From a virus: a stretch of 64,000 nucleotides of DNA. A program made the translations under genes and the position numbers. A model generated the notes under the pieces. The model saw only the letters and a program-made list of their open reading frames with translations, had not been told where the DNA came from and searched no databases. Shown here piece by piece: positions 15,185 to 22,416 of the stretch. How positions within the stretch are numbered: position 1 is the first letter of the stretch; each line of letters begins with the position of its first letter. Where the stretch lies: the IMG/VR virus record IMGVR_UViG_3300032298_000575, positions 1-64,000 of that record, one strand, 5' to 3'.

Positions 15185-15472
15185 ATGACCAAGACAACAA
15201 GCAAACATGACCAGCGCATGATGGCTGCGGAGATCTTCCGCACCCACGGAGACAACTACCCCAAAGATGGCCCCGTCGAACTACCCGACAACGTCATCGA
15301 TGAAGTTGCCATCGCACTCATCCTCGCCGGCATCCCGTTGGATGTGGTGAGGGAGTTGGATGAGAAACCCTACTGGTTTCTTCCCCATGACCTCGCCGGA
15401 CAGATCCACTGGTTCTCCCGCCGCTTCCGCAACTCGGGCGGCTGGGATCTCCTCAAGCAAGACAACAACTAA
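15185..15472 (+). CDS. hypothetical protein
   Basis: This 95-residue protein has a polar start, a central helix (NVIDEVAIALILAGIPLDVV, about 36-55) and an aromatic stretch PYWFLPHDLAGQIHWFSRRF. ACTGAAAGGAAAACCC precedes the start. Not recognised. Confidence 0.6.
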   Translation: MTKTTSKHDQRMMAAEIFRTHGDNYPKDGPVELPDNVIDEVAIALILAGIPLDVVRELDEKPYWFLPHDLAGQIHWFSRRFRNSGGWDLLKQDNN

Positions 15473-15488
15473 CGAAAGGAAAAACACC

Positions 15489-15761
15489 ATGCCTAAGAAA
15501 CTACACTACGGCGTCATCACCGATGACGGGATCTCCCTGCGCGGCCCCAAGATGATCGACGAAGGGCCGTTCAACGGCGTCCGCGAAGCCTTCGAGGAAG
15601 CCATCGATCACCTCACCAACTACCCCGAAGGCTTTGCCAAGGTCGTCGTCTGCAAGCTGGTTGATCCCAACGACCCGATATGGGTCGAGGATTGGAACTA
15701 CCGGGCAGTCGAGATCGACGCGACCGACAGCGATTGGGTCTGCCCCGAGGAAGAAGATTAA
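15489..15761 (+). CDS. hypothetical protein
   Basis: This 90-residue protein has a strand MPKKLHYGVITDDGIS, an amphipathic helix (GVREAFEEAIDHL) and an acidic end PEEED. GAAAGGAAAAACACC leads into ATG 15489. Not recognised. Confidence 0.6.
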   Translation: MPKKLHYGVITDDGISLRGPKMIDEGPFNGVREAFEEAIDHLTNYPEGFAKVVVCKLVDPNDPIWVEDWNYRAVEIDATDSDWVCPEEED

Positions 15762-15793
15762 ACAACCAACCAGAAAGGAAACTAAACTAAACC

Positions 15794-15967
15794 ATGAAGA
15801 CATATATGATTAGCGAAGTCGCTTACTACAAAATCCAAGCCAACTCGGAAGAGGAAGCTGAAGAGAAACTCCTCACCAGTGAGGACATGAACAAGTTCTT
15901 CCACCACGTCGAAGACCGCGAAGTGTGGGAAGCAGACACACCACTAACCAGAGAGGAAACCAAGTAA
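15794..15967 (+). CDS. SEEEA-motif mini-protein 3
   Basis: This 57-residue protein starts MKTYMISEVAYYKIQANSEE, then EAEEKLL: the same strand-then-SEEEA-helix element as the products at 12864 and 13273. GAAAGGAAACTAAAC precedes it. The stop and the next start are one base apart. Confidence 0.6.
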   Translation: MKTYMISEVAYYKIQANSEEEAEEKLLTSEDMNKFFHHVEDREVWEADTPLTREETK

Positions 15968-15968
15968 C

Positions 15969-16184
15969 ATGAAGCAAGAAGTCCGCATCGTGTTCGACGT
16001 ATCCCTGACAGTGGATGCCAAACACGACGACCAGGAAGTCAGAGCCATCGTCGAGCGTGGTGCTCGCAGCGCGTGGCCCAACAACTACAAGCACCTTCAC
16101 GAGCTTCGCTACGCCGAAGAACGGCACATCTACCACGGAGACAACATCCAGTGGCAGACCATCATCGAAAAAGAAACCAACTAA
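15969..16184 (+). CDS. 71-residue hypothetical protein
   Basis: A small protein with a strand VRIVFDVSLTVDA (about 5-17) and helix QEVRAIVERGARSAW, then a polar end. AGAGAGGAAACCAAG serves as ribosome binding site, lying inside the end of the previous gene. Not recognised. Confidence 0.6.
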   Translation: MKQEVRIVFDVSLTVDAKHDDQEVRAIVERGARSAWPNNYKHLHELRYAEERHIYHGDNIQWQTIIEKETN

Positions 16185-16201
16185 GAAAGGAACCAAGTAA
16201 C

Positions 16202-16522
16202 ATGAACCTAAGAACCAAGATCCTTGAAGCAGTGCAACGTCATCCGATCAGCATCCGCTTCGTCACCATCCACCCGCTCGACCCCGAGGCATGGGGCTGC
16301 AAGGAGGAGGCATACTGCGTTCACATCCTGACGCACAAGCACGACAACCCCGACTACGATCCGGTGGCCGGGCGGTGGGATCGCTGCATCGAGGACAAGA
16401 AAGACGCGGCCACGGCGGATGCCTTGGCGGCGGACATCGAGGCCCTCGGCAAGATCGGCGACCGCGAACTCCATAGCAACAACACGTTCTACACCCGACA
16501 AGTCTATGTCGGTGTAGAGTAA
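16202..16522 (+). CDS. hypothetical protein
   Basis: This 106-residue protein has strands SIRFVTIHPLDPEAWGC and EEAYCVHILTHKH, then a helical acidic part (DAATADALAADIEALGKIGD). The GAAAGGAA site is standard and the end is GTAATAAC. Not recognised. Confidence 0.6.
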   Translation: MNLRTKILEAVQRHPISIRFVTIHPLDPEAWGCKEEAYCVHILTHKHDNPDYDPVAGRWDRCIEDKKDAATADALAADIEALGKIGDRELHSNNTFYTRQVYVGVE

Positions 16523-16538
16523 TAACGTCATAAACCAA

Positions 16539-17555
16539 ATGAATCATGTGGATAATACCATCACTCACCTCAGTCTCTGCACCGGATACGGCGGTCTCGA
16601 CCTCGGAATCCGACAAGTCATTGGCGACCGCCTGCGAACGGTTGCTTACAGCGAAATCGAAGCATTCGCGTGCGAGTTACTTCTCTCGCGCATGGAAGGC
16701 GGGCAACTTGATGCGGCTCCGATCTGGCCTGATCTCCGCACTTTCCCTTGGGAAGAGTTCGCCGGAGTCTCGATCATCTCGGGCGGCTTCCCTTGCCCTC
16801 CATTTTCCGCCGCCGGAAAACGGGGAGCCGACACCGATCCAAGACACTTGTTCCCTTACATACTCGACGGGATCCGGCGATGCCGACCTTCCGTTGTTTT
16901 CTTGGAGAACGTCGAAGGGATCGTCTCGGCCAAACTCCAGGGCGACGGGTGGAGCGACCCCGCCGGCACTCCGGTTCTGCTCCATGTCCTCCGAGAGTTG
17001 GAGCGCGTGGGTTACCGAGCAGAGGCGGGATTATTCTCGGCGTCAGTCGATGCGGGAGCGCCACACCAACGGAAGCGAGTGTTTATCTTGGCCCACCGCC
17101 TCGGCGCGGGACTCGAAGGGTGGCTACCAAGGGGGCCGCATACGGAACGGGAAGCTCTCGATGGACACCTTGGATGTGGCAGTCCAAGCCTATCGGGAGG
17201 GGGGCATCCTTGGCCCGCCCGTCCGGGGCAAGAGCAGCATGATTGGGAACCACCCCGAGTCTTGCTGGGCAACACCGAACGCGGGGGACGGCAAAGCTGG
17301 CATGGCGGTCAACAGGAAACAGAAGTCACTCGGGCAGGATGTGAGTCAGGCCGAGGGTGGCTATCTGGTGAAGGCCAAGCTGAACCCGAGATTCTGCGAA
17401 GCCTTGATGGGACTGCCGATCGGCTGGCTTATGCCGAGTTGTGCGTGTCCTGCGATTCCCGCTGGGACGAGCTTCGATTGGCTGGCAATGGCGTTGTGCC
17501 CCAGTGCGCTGCCGTCGCCTTCCGTTCTTTGCTCGACAAAGTAATAACACCATAA
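16539..17555 (+). CDS. DNA cytosine-C5 methyltransferase
   Basis: This 338-residue enzyme would transfer a methyl group from SAM to C5 of cytosine in DNA, protecting or marking phage DNA. Motif I is LSLCTGYGGLDLG (about 11-23). Motif IV GGFPCPPFS (about 82-90) holds the catalytic Cys. Motif VI is ENVEG, motif VIII is QRKRVFILA (about 177-185) and motif X is LAGNGVVPQ (about 314-322). The start has no Shine-Dalgarno but follows GTAATAAC. The +1 frame is open over nearly the whole gene (16546-17544) and reads like the C-terminal half of related phage enzymes (see that entry). From about 17100 to 17430 that other frame has the more gene-like third positions, so the target-recognition part may be read by frameshifting or the locus may be dual-coding. 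Confidence 0.9.
   Translation: MNHVDNTITHLSLCTGYGGLDLGIRQVIGDRLRTVAYSEIEAFACELLLSRMEGGQLDAAPIWPDLRTFPWEEFAGVSIISGGFPCPPFSAAGKRGADTDPRHLFPYILDGIRRCRPSVVFLENVEGIVSAKLQGDGWSDPAGTPVLLHVLRELERVGYRAEAGLFSASVDAGAPHQRKRVFILAHRLGAGLEGWLPRGPHTEREALDGHLGCGSPSLSGGGHPWPARPGQEQHDWEPPRVLLGNTERGGRQSWHGGQQETEVTRAGCESGRGWLSGEGQAEPEILRSLDGTADRLAYAELCVSCDSRWDELRLAGNGVVPQCAAVAFRSLLDKVITP
16546..17544 (+). CDS. overprinted +1 frame of the methyltransferase, recognition-domain-like
   Basis: This frame stays open for 332 codons inside the methyltransferase gene. Its second half looks like the C-terminal region of phage cytosine methyltransferases: SWPTASARDSKGGY (from about 17083), CWATPNAGDGK, and LNPRFCEALMGLPIGW (17380-17427). 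It ends AAG TAA TAA C, the double-stop motif used by many genes here. Third codon positions over 17100-17430 look richer in G/C than in the other frame. Internal starts are at 16984 and 17050. It could be made by +1 frameshifting near 17080, by internal initiation, or reflect two compensating indels in the sequence. Confidence 0.45.
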   Translation: MWIIPSLTSVSAPDTAVSTSESDKSLATACERLLTAKSKHSRASYFSRAWKAGNLMRLRSGLISALSLGKSSPESRSSRAASLALHFPPPENGEPTPIQDTCSLTYSTGSGDADLPLFSWRTSKGSSRPNSRATGGATPPALRFCSMSSESWSAWVTEQRRDYSRRQSMRERHTNGSECLSWPTASARDSKGGYQGGRIRNGKLSMDTLDVAVQAYREGGILGPPVRGKSSMIGNHPESCWATPNAGDGKAGMAVNRKQKSLGQDVSQAEGGYLVKAKLNPRFCEALMGLPIGWLMPSCACPAIPAGTSFDWLAMALCPSALPSPSVLCSTK

Positions 17556-17578
17556 ACCATACAACAAGAAAGGAACCC

Positions 17579-17599
17579 TGAACCATGAACCATGAAGCA
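17579..17599 (+). repeat. TGAACCA heptamer repeat
   Basis: Two exact TGAACCA units and one variant (TGAAGCA) span the start codon of the next gene. A further pair of units lies at 18486-18499, just after that gene's stop. Confidence 0.5.
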
Positions 17600-18481
17600 T
17601 TGAAGCAAGAACTATTGGAGAAACTGCAACAAGTGGCGATCGAGCGCGGTTCGCGCAAATCGTTCTCCACTATAAAAGGGCTGGCCCGTTTCCTTAAACG
17701 GCGTCCGGCTACACCACCTTGGCAGGGCGGCGTGGATGAAAACTTCACCCGCAGTCGTGACGAGTATGTCTCCGAGCGACACATCGATGTGCCGCTCTAC
17801 GATCACGACTTGGAGATCCGTGCAAATGACCTTGCCATAAAGCAGCACCCACGCCGTCAGAACTGGCGTCGGCCGAAACCGACCCATAGCGCGGTCGAGA
17901 CCGGGCACGTTGAAGTGATCGATCTCGGCGCGTATTCCCGTCGGTGCACCTACCGCCACTACGAGTATCGGCCGCAATATCAATCCGCCTTGCGGGTATG
18001 GCGCACCGGAAAGAATGCCCACTATATCCGCGAGGGCGTGGAGCGGTATGTTCCGGCACCGAGCGGCACCGAGTGGCAGCGCGACGAGTATGGCGCGTTG
18101 CTGCGGAGGTTGTCCGACGGCATGGACTACCATCCGACCGCGGAAGATCTCCAAGCACGGGACTTTGTTGGTCGCGTTCGGCGCGGGATGAGTGAGAACT
18201 ACAAAGCCAGGGCCAAGGCCAAGCGCGACGAGCGCGATCGCGCCCTATCCGAAGCGTTGGAGCGACACGCCTTGCGGAACAACCGCCGTCAGATTTCGCT
18301 TCGCAGCATTTCCAAGATGGCCGGCAATTGCTTGGCCGGAACTGACGAGTATCTGCGTTGGCTCGGAATTGAGGCACGCAAGCGTGCGGTGGCTGGTGCT
18401 GTTTATCGGCTGGCCGAGCGCAAGAAGATGATCAACGAGCGGTTCGTGGCTGCGGCGAGGATGGCCCTCCAAGCAGCTTGA
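17585..18481 (+). CDS. hypothetical basic protein, 298 residues
   Basis: An Arg-rich protein with an N-terminal helix, a central aromatic region (YRHYEYRPQYQSALRVWR, about 122-139) and a strongly basic helical C-terminal third (SENYKARAKAKRDERDRAL, then an Arg/Lys-rich helix). The charge suggests nucleic-acid binding. No family recognised. AAGAAAGGAACCC precedes ATG 17585, which lies within a TGAACCA repeat. Confidence 0.65.
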   Translation: MNHEALKQELLEKLQQVAIERGSRKSFSTIKGLARFLKRRPATPPWQGGVDENFTRSRDEYVSERHIDVPLYDHDLEIRANDLAIKQHPRRQNWRRPKPTHSAVETGHVEVIDLGAYSRRCTYRHYEYRPQYQSALRVWRTGKNAHYIREGVERYVPAPSGTEWQRDEYGALLRRLSDGMDYHPTAEDLQARDFVGRVRRGMSENYKARAKAKRDERDRALSEALERHALRNNRRQISLRSISKMAGNCLAGTDEYLRWLGIEARKRAVAGAVYRLAERKKMINERFVAAARMALQAA

Positions 18482-18520
18482 ACCCTGAACCATGAACCAA
18501 GTAGAAAGAACCCAAAACCA

Positions 18521-18658
18521 ATGAAAAAGAAACCCGTGAAGAAAGCAGCCAAGAAGAAAACCGCCAAGCGTTTGACCCCAGCCGCTTTGAAGAAAGCGTT
18601 GATCGAGCGCGGCGGTCTCAACAAGGACTGGGCCAAAGATCACCTCATCGTGATGTGA
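18521..18658 (+). CDS. 45-residue Lys-rich, histone-tail-like peptide
   Basis: ATG 18521 opens MKKKPVKKAAKKKTAKRLTP, followed by a short helical part, LKKALIERGGLNKDWAKDH. Such Lys/Ala/Pro tails bind DNA non-specifically in phage and bacterial histone H1-like proteins. AGAAAGAACCC lies upstream. Confidence 0.6.
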   Translation: MKKKPVKKAAKKKTAKRLTPAALKKALIERGGLNKDWAKDHLIVM

Positions 18659-18717
18659 CCCCAAAGTCATTTGAACGAGTAATAACGCCATACTGTCAGA
18701 CCAACATGAGCAAACCC

Positions 18718-18780
18718 GAGACGCGGACCATGACGCGAGTCGAAGTCACAAAGGACGGTATGCGCTTCCGTCCGCGTCTC
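18718..18780 (+). repeat. 11-bp inverted repeat, possible hairpin leader
   Basis: GAGACGCGGAC at 18718-18728 is exactly complementary to GTCCGCGTCTC at 18770-18780. The 41-base loop leaves room for inner structure. It lies in the leader of the gene called at 18814, in a stretch that is also open in the same frame. Confidence 0.4.
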
Positions 18781-18813
18781 GTCACCCATAACCAAAGAAA
18801 GAAACCAAATACC

Positions 18814-19155
18814 ATGAACTACAGAGACCACGACCCTAAAAACCCCTGCCTTCCAGCCGAAGTCTACCCGCATCTGTGGGCGACCCTGCTGGCCAACCCG
18901 CAACCCGCCGCCCCGACCTTGTGGGACCGCACCCGCCGCTTCTTCCGCGGACTGGTCGCGGCTACCCCACTCATTGTCGCGGCGGCTTTCCTGCCCTTGG
19001 CCGACCCGCCGACCGACCAGCTACAGCCGTTGGTCTACCAAGTCAGCGCCGAGAGCAAGATCCATAGCCTTGTCTGGGTGCAGCCGCTCCCCGGCAAGCG
19101 GCTCCCCGCACCCCCGACCTTGCCGGCCATCAACGAAAACCCGTATAGCTTCTAA
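18814..19155 (+). CDS. single-pass membrane protein, Pro-rich exterior
   Basis: I chose ATG 18814 (MNYRDHDPKNP) because AAAGAAAGAAACC precedes it; ATG 18706 in the same frame would add 36 residues across an inverted repeat. The 113-residue product has a basic stretch (RTRRFFRG) and a hydrophobic helix (LVAATPLIVAAAFLPLA, about 52-68), then a Pro-rich tail. Topology suggests the basic side is inside. Function unknown. Confidence 0.55.
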   Translation: MNYRDHDPKNPCLPAEVYPHLWATLLANPQPAAPTLWDRTRRFFRGLVAATPLIVAAAFLPLADPPTDQLQPLVYQVSAESKIHSLVWVQPLPGKRLPAPPTLPAINENPYSF

Positions 19156-19174
19156 CCGAAAGGAACCCGAAACC

Positions 19175-19420
19175 GTGAATCTACCTACCACACCAACAAA
19201 CGATCGGATCGAACTCGAAGGGACCATCCGGACCCGCGTCTCTAACTTCGTCAATAAGGCTGCTTGTAAGCAGTATATTATGGACTGGGCCAACCAGACC
19301 CGTCACCACAAGTTCAGTCGTCTCGATCCCGAGATCTACGCCGAACTCAACGCCGTGCTGCGTAAGCACATGAAGGCAATCGTGACCCGAAATCCCTCCT
19401 TCGGGAAGACCATCCGATGA
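19175..19420 (+). CDS. conserved phage protein, GTG start
   Basis: GTG 19175 lies correctly spaced behind CGAAAGGAACCC, and no ATG fits. The 81-residue product ends HMKAIVTRNPSFGKTIR, with FSRLDPEIYAELN in the middle. I recall similar 'VGKTIR'-ended proteins in other phages, of unknown function. It is helical and basic. The stop overlaps the possible start 19417. Confidence 0.65.
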   Translation: MNLPTTPTNDRIELEGTIRTRVSNFVNKAACKQYIMDWANQTRHHKFSRLDPEIYAELNAVLRKHMKAIVTRNPSFGKTIR

Positions 19421-19461
19421 GCCGCAGTTGCGAGTTAGTAATAACGCCATACATTGATTCC

Positions 19462-19839
19462 ATGCAAGTGACGGCAACCGAGCGCACCTTCGGCCTGAAG
19501 GTCAGGGTCAAAGTTGGGGGCGATGCGCTCTCGGCTTGGCGCTCGGCGACCAAGTTCACCGACACCTTATCCACCGACGGGGACGATGACGAATCCGATG
19601 CGGGCTGGGCGCTATCCAACGCCAACCGGGCCTACATCTGGCTCAAGTCATGGCCCGAGTCGCGGAAGAAGGGGAACAGCAAGACCCTGACCCACGAGTG
19701 CGTCCATGTCGCCATGAGCTTCCTGCGTGACCATGTCCGCGAGGACATCCGCAAGGCCGAGGAGACATGCTGCTACCTGGTGCAGCACTTGGTCGACGAG
19801 ATCGAACACAAGCTCAACAACCGGAGGAAGTCCCGATGA
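19462..19839 (+). CDS. zincin-like (HExxH) phage protein
   Basis: I chose ATG 19462, after the GTAATAAC motif (19438); ATG 19417, overlapping the previous stop, would add 15 motif-encoded residues. The 125-residue protein has a THECVHVAM segment: H78, E79 and H82 make a metalloprotease-type HExxH. It is followed by an acidic helix with ETCCYLVQHLVDEI that could supply a third ligand. Phage proteins with this layout are common, and their substrates are unknown. Its stop overlaps the next start. Confidence 0.65.
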   Translation: MQVTATERTFGLKVRVKVGGDALSAWRSATKFTDTLSTDGDDDESDAGWALSNANRAYIWLKSWPESRKKGNSKTLTHECVHVAMSFLRDHVREDIRKAEETCCYLVQHLVDEIEHKLNNRRKSR

Positions 19840-20144
19840 ATAAAGAAAAGCTCTGGGGGATTTTCCTCCAGCAAAATCCTCGGTTGTGCACCGACCCCTG
19901 CCTTACGCCGGAGTCGCTTCGCCGCTTCTTCGACCTGACTTGGAACGCCGCCTATGAGGCCGGCGCTTTCGATATGGCCGATCGGGCGGAGGAGATCTCT
20001 GGCGACAACGACGAGGACGCAGCCAAAGAGGCGGCACTGCAAACCGTCTTGGCTGATGCCGAGAAGGCGCTCTCCGCCATCTTCGGACAACCCATGCAGA
20101 AGAAGATCTATGTTAAAAAAGCGAACAAGAAGAAAGCTGACTAA
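19836..20144 (+). CDS. hypothetical protein with Lys-rich tail
   Basis: This 102-residue protein follows CGGAGGAAGTCCCG, a stronger-than-usual ribosome binding site. The N-terminal two thirds is acidic and helical; the last dozen residues are basic (KKIYVKKANKKKAD). First in a chain of overlapping genes up to 22721. No family recognised. Confidence 0.6.
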   Translation: MNKEKLWGIFLQQNPRLCTDPCLTPESLRRFFDLTWNAAYEAGAFDMADRAEEISGDNDEDAAKEAALQTVLADAEKALSAIFGQPMQKKIYVKKANKKKAD

Positions 20145-20334
20145 AGAGGAAAGCGAAGGCGCACAGGCTTGGAAGAACCGCTTCGTGCAAAGCTACGACC
20201 GCGAACTCTCGATCGTCGACAACCTCCGGGTCGCTGTCGGTCTGATCGACCTCTTCAACTACGGCGATGCCAAGTCGATGGTGCAGTCTGTCATCGACCG
20301 CCACGATCAAGAGACCAAGGAGCTATTGGCATGA
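20110..20334 (+). CDS. hypothetical protein, overlaps previous gene
   Basis: ATG 20110 lies 35 bases inside the previous gene in another frame; no later ATG would leave a sensible product. The 74 residues start MLKKRTRRKLTKEES and continue with an amphipathic helical part (SIVDNLRVAVGLIDLFNYGD). The basic N-terminus could bind nucleic acid. The start is uncertain. Confidence 0.5.
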   Translation: MLKKRTRRKLTKEESEGAQAWKNRFVQSYDRELSIVDNLRVAVGLIDLFNYGDAKSMVQSVIDRHDQETKELLA

Positions 20335-20417
20335 TGAGTCCCCGCGACATCACGCTGGTTCTGCTGGTCGCTTGGGCCGCTTTCGCCACGGTCATCTTCT
20401 TCCGGTATTTCCTATGA
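20331..20417 (+). CDS. 28-residue membrane peptide
   Basis: ATG 20331 overlaps the previous stop and its own stop overlaps the next start. The peptide is one hydrophobic helix (ITLVLLVAWAAFATVIFF) with short polar ends. The overlaps at both ends argue it is translated. Confidence 0.5.
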   Translation: MMSPRDITLVLLVAWAAFATVIFFRYFL

Positions 20418-20551
20418 GCCTATACGAAAACATCAACAAACGTCGGAAGGCGGGCACGTCCCGTCCGAAGTCCAAGTCCACCGTCGACCCCAAGACCTAC
20501 GCAAAGATGAAGAATAAGCGCGGCGGGTTCTCGGCCAAGAAGCGGAGGTAA
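20414..20551 (+). CDS. 45-residue conserved basic phage protein
   Basis: MSLYENINKRRKAGTSRPKS and an ending of GGFSAKKRR are features I recall from a widespread tiny phage protein of unknown role that often sits near head genes. It is very basic and without hydrophobic core, so probably nucleic-acid binding or disordered. Confidence 0.65.
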   Translation: MSLYENINKRRKAGTSRPKSKSTVDPKTYAKMKNKRGGFSAKKRR

Positions 20552-20553
20552 TC

Positions 20554-20820
20554 ATGGCTACCTACAAAGGCAAGAAGGTCACGCTGTATAAGCCCCGCAA
20601 GATGGCGGGCATCACTCCGGCCGCGAAGAAGAAGTCGGTCTTCGTGCCGGGTAAGAAGGCTGGCACCGCGAAGGTCGTCCACTTCGGGGACTCCTCGATG
20701 TCGGACTTCACCAAGCACAAGAATCCGAAACGCCGCGCCAACTTCCGAAGCCGACACAACTGCGCGGCCAAGAAGGACAAATCCACCGCGGGCTACTGGG
20801 CCTGTAAGGACTTATGGTGA
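20554..20820 (+). CDS. conserved phage protein, 'RANFRSRHNC' type
   Basis: This 88-residue basic protein starts MATYKGKKVTLYKPRK. Later it reads VHFGDSSMSDFTKHKNPKRR, then FRSRHNC and YWACKDLW. I know this pattern from many phages (often annotated as unknown or as a head-gene neighbour). The two Cys and a His might bind metal. CGGAGGTA lies before the start. Confidence 0.75.
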   Translation: MATYKGKKVTLYKPRKMAGITPAAKKKSVFVPGKKAGTAKVVHFGDSSMSDFTKHKNPKRRANFRSRHNCAAKKDKSTAGYWACKDLW

Positions 20821-21062
20821 GCACTGAATACCCGCGCATCGCCCAACTAGGCATGACCGTTATCGAGGATCCAGTGCAGCACGTCACATGGACCGATCTC
20901 GATGAAAAGGTGATCGATGCAGGGTTGGACCGTGAACGGTTCAGCGAATTGTTTGGGGTCCAGACGTGCTACGCCCGCGGCCCCTACCCCTGGGACGTGG
21001 AAGCCGTGCTTGTCCGGATGATGTCCGGACAACTCACCGGCACGCAGAAGTATTGGGATTAA
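20814..21062 (+). CDS. hypothetical protein
   Basis: ATG 20814 and GTG 20817 are both possible; both overlap the previous stop. The 82-residue product is acidic, with VQHVTWTDLDEKVIDAGLDR (about 21-40) and a helical end. Not recognised. Confidence 0.6.
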   Translation: MVSTEYPRIAQLGMTVIEDPVQHVTWTDLDEKVIDAGLDRERFSELFGVQTCYARGPYPWDVEAVLVRMMSGQLTGTQKYWD

Positions 21063-21302
21063 ATGATCCACGAGTTCAAAGCACCGATTTCAGTCCACAC
21101 TCCGCTCGGCCAGGGTGATGCCTTTCTGTTTGTAGACTATGGAATTGTTTCGGCCGGCACTGGGGTAAACTCCGTCTGGGTAGTGCGCCTCCACCATACT
21201 GGTATAGTTAAGCACTTCTTCTCCGAGGACATCCGCGTCTACGGCAATCCGATGGACGGGCGGGAGTGGGATGTGGAGATACCGGAGGAGTGGGTGAAAT
21301 GA
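21063..21302 (+). CDS. small beta-rich phage protein
   Basis: This 79-residue protein starts directly after the previous stop. Strands AFLFVDYGIVSAG and SVWVVRLHHTGIVKHFF are followed by an acidic end. I recall similar proteins in other phages, of unknown function. ATGA overlap with the next gene. Confidence 0.6.
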   Translation: MIHEFKAPISVHTPLGQGDAFLFVDYGIVSAGTGVNSVWVVRLHHTGIVKHFFSEDIRVYGNPMDGREWDVEIPEEWVK

Positions 21303-21895
21303 TCCCCGCCGTCATCACTTGCTACTCGGAGAACATGGCCGAGGTCGCAGCCCTGACCGTGCCGACCCATGCACGGCTCGCTGAAACATGGTCCATGCAC
21401 CATGAAGCACGCACCGTGCCGCAGGAAGGATGTCTTTGGGCCAAGGTCGCCATGATCCGTGAATACTTGGAGCGCGGTCACCGCTTGGTCTGTTGGCTCG
21501 ATGCCGATGCCGCGGTGACCAATCCGGACAAGAAGCCCCCCAAGACCACGGGCGTGGCGCTGACTTGTGATGTCCACGGCCCCAACGCGGGGATCATGTT
21601 CATTGCCAACACCCTTCTCACCCGCCAGTTCTTCTTTGCCCTTTCCGGTTACGGCCGGCAGTTGGTCGCCAACCTAATCAACCCCGAGCAGACAGCGATC
21701 CGTTGGCTAACCATGCACCCGCCCTACGATCGGCTGCTGGAGTGCCACTCCCAGCGCACGATGAATTCCTATTGGCCGGGAGCTTACGAGTATCCAGGCG
21801 CAAGCGAGGCCGATTGGCAGCAGGGCGACATGGTCCTCCATCTCCCCGCGCTTTCCGACGAGCAACGGGTCGAGATTTTGAAGAGTATTCTATGA
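21299..21895 (+). CDS. glycosyltransferase-like protein (GT-A, GMA12/MNN10 type)
   Basis: This 198-residue protein probably adds a sugar from a nucleotide sugar to phage or host material. It shows a GT-A style metal motif, CWLDADAAV (about 64-72), preceded by a KVAMIREYLERGHRLV helix. A QTAIRW and a YWPGAYEYPG loop follow, then GDMVLHLPAL, in the order typical of galactosyl transferase GMA12/MNN10-like proteins. It starts within ATGA of the previous gene and is coupled to the methyltransferase that follows. Confidence 0.7.
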   Translation: MIPAVITCYSENMAEVAALTVPTHARLAETWSMHHEARTVPQEGCLWAKVAMIREYLERGHRLVCWLDADAAVTNPDKKPPKTTGVALTCDVHGPNAGIMFIANTLLTRQFFFALSGYGRQLVANLINPEQTAIRWLTMHPPYDRLLECHSQRTMNSYWPGAYEYPGASEADWQQGDMVLHLPALSDEQRVEILKSIL

Positions 21896-22416
21896 GCACA
21901 ATTAACGATATGAGTGAGACCAGTAAGTATCGTGCTTGGTTCCTGCCACATACCCAAGGCTATGGCATCGACCTCGGTTACGGCGGCGACCCGCTTGTCC
22001 CCCATGCCATCTGCTTCGACATGCCGCAGCCTTACACCTCGGTCGGGTCGGCACCACAGCACTTAGGCGGTGACGCCCGCCGTCTGCCTTTCAAGAATAA
22101 CACCCTCGACTGGGTCTACTCTTCGCACCTGATCGAGGACTTTACCTACACTGAGCAAGTCGCAGTGGTTAAAGAGTGGCTCCGCGTGCTCAAGCCGGGC
22201 GGTCGGCTCCTTATTCTGGCCCCCGACCAGCAACGGTTCTTGGCCCACTGCGCGGCCACGGGTCAGCCAATCAACGAAGCCCACAAGGAAGCCGACTACT
22301 CGCTGAAGACTTTCAAGAAGCGCGTGCTCAAGACCGGCAACATCCGCGACGAAGTGTGGACCGAGGCCGACTTCGATGACTACTCGTGGGGCATCGTCTT
22401 GGAGAAGAATTTATGA
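21892..22416 (+). CDS. SAM-dependent methyltransferase-like protein
   Basis: This 174-residue protein has the class I fold marks: GYGIDLGYGGDP (motif I, about 20-31), GDARRLPF (about 60-67), DWVYSSHLIEDF (about 73-84) and EWLRVLKPGGRLLILAPD. It resembles methyltransferases of the Methyltransf_11 kind, often found beside phage glycosyltransferases. The substrate is unknown; glycan, peptide or small molecule is likelier than DNA because no DNA motif (e.g. NPPY) is seen. Confidence 0.75.
   Translation: MSTINDMSETSKYRAWFLPHTQGYGIDLGYGGDPLVPHAICFDMPQPYTSVGSAPQHLGGDARRLPFKNNTLDWVYSSHLIEDFTYTEQVAVVKEWLRVLKPGGRLLILAPDQQRFLAHCAATGQPINEAHKEADYSLKTFKKRVLKTGNIRDEVWTEADFDDYSWGIVLEKNL

Noticed and set aside
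18655-18813. Start of the membrane-protein gene at 18655 or 18706
   Set aside because: The first overlaps the previous stop without a ribosome binding site and runs through the GTAATAAC motif. The second crosses the inverted repeat. 18814 has the better leader.
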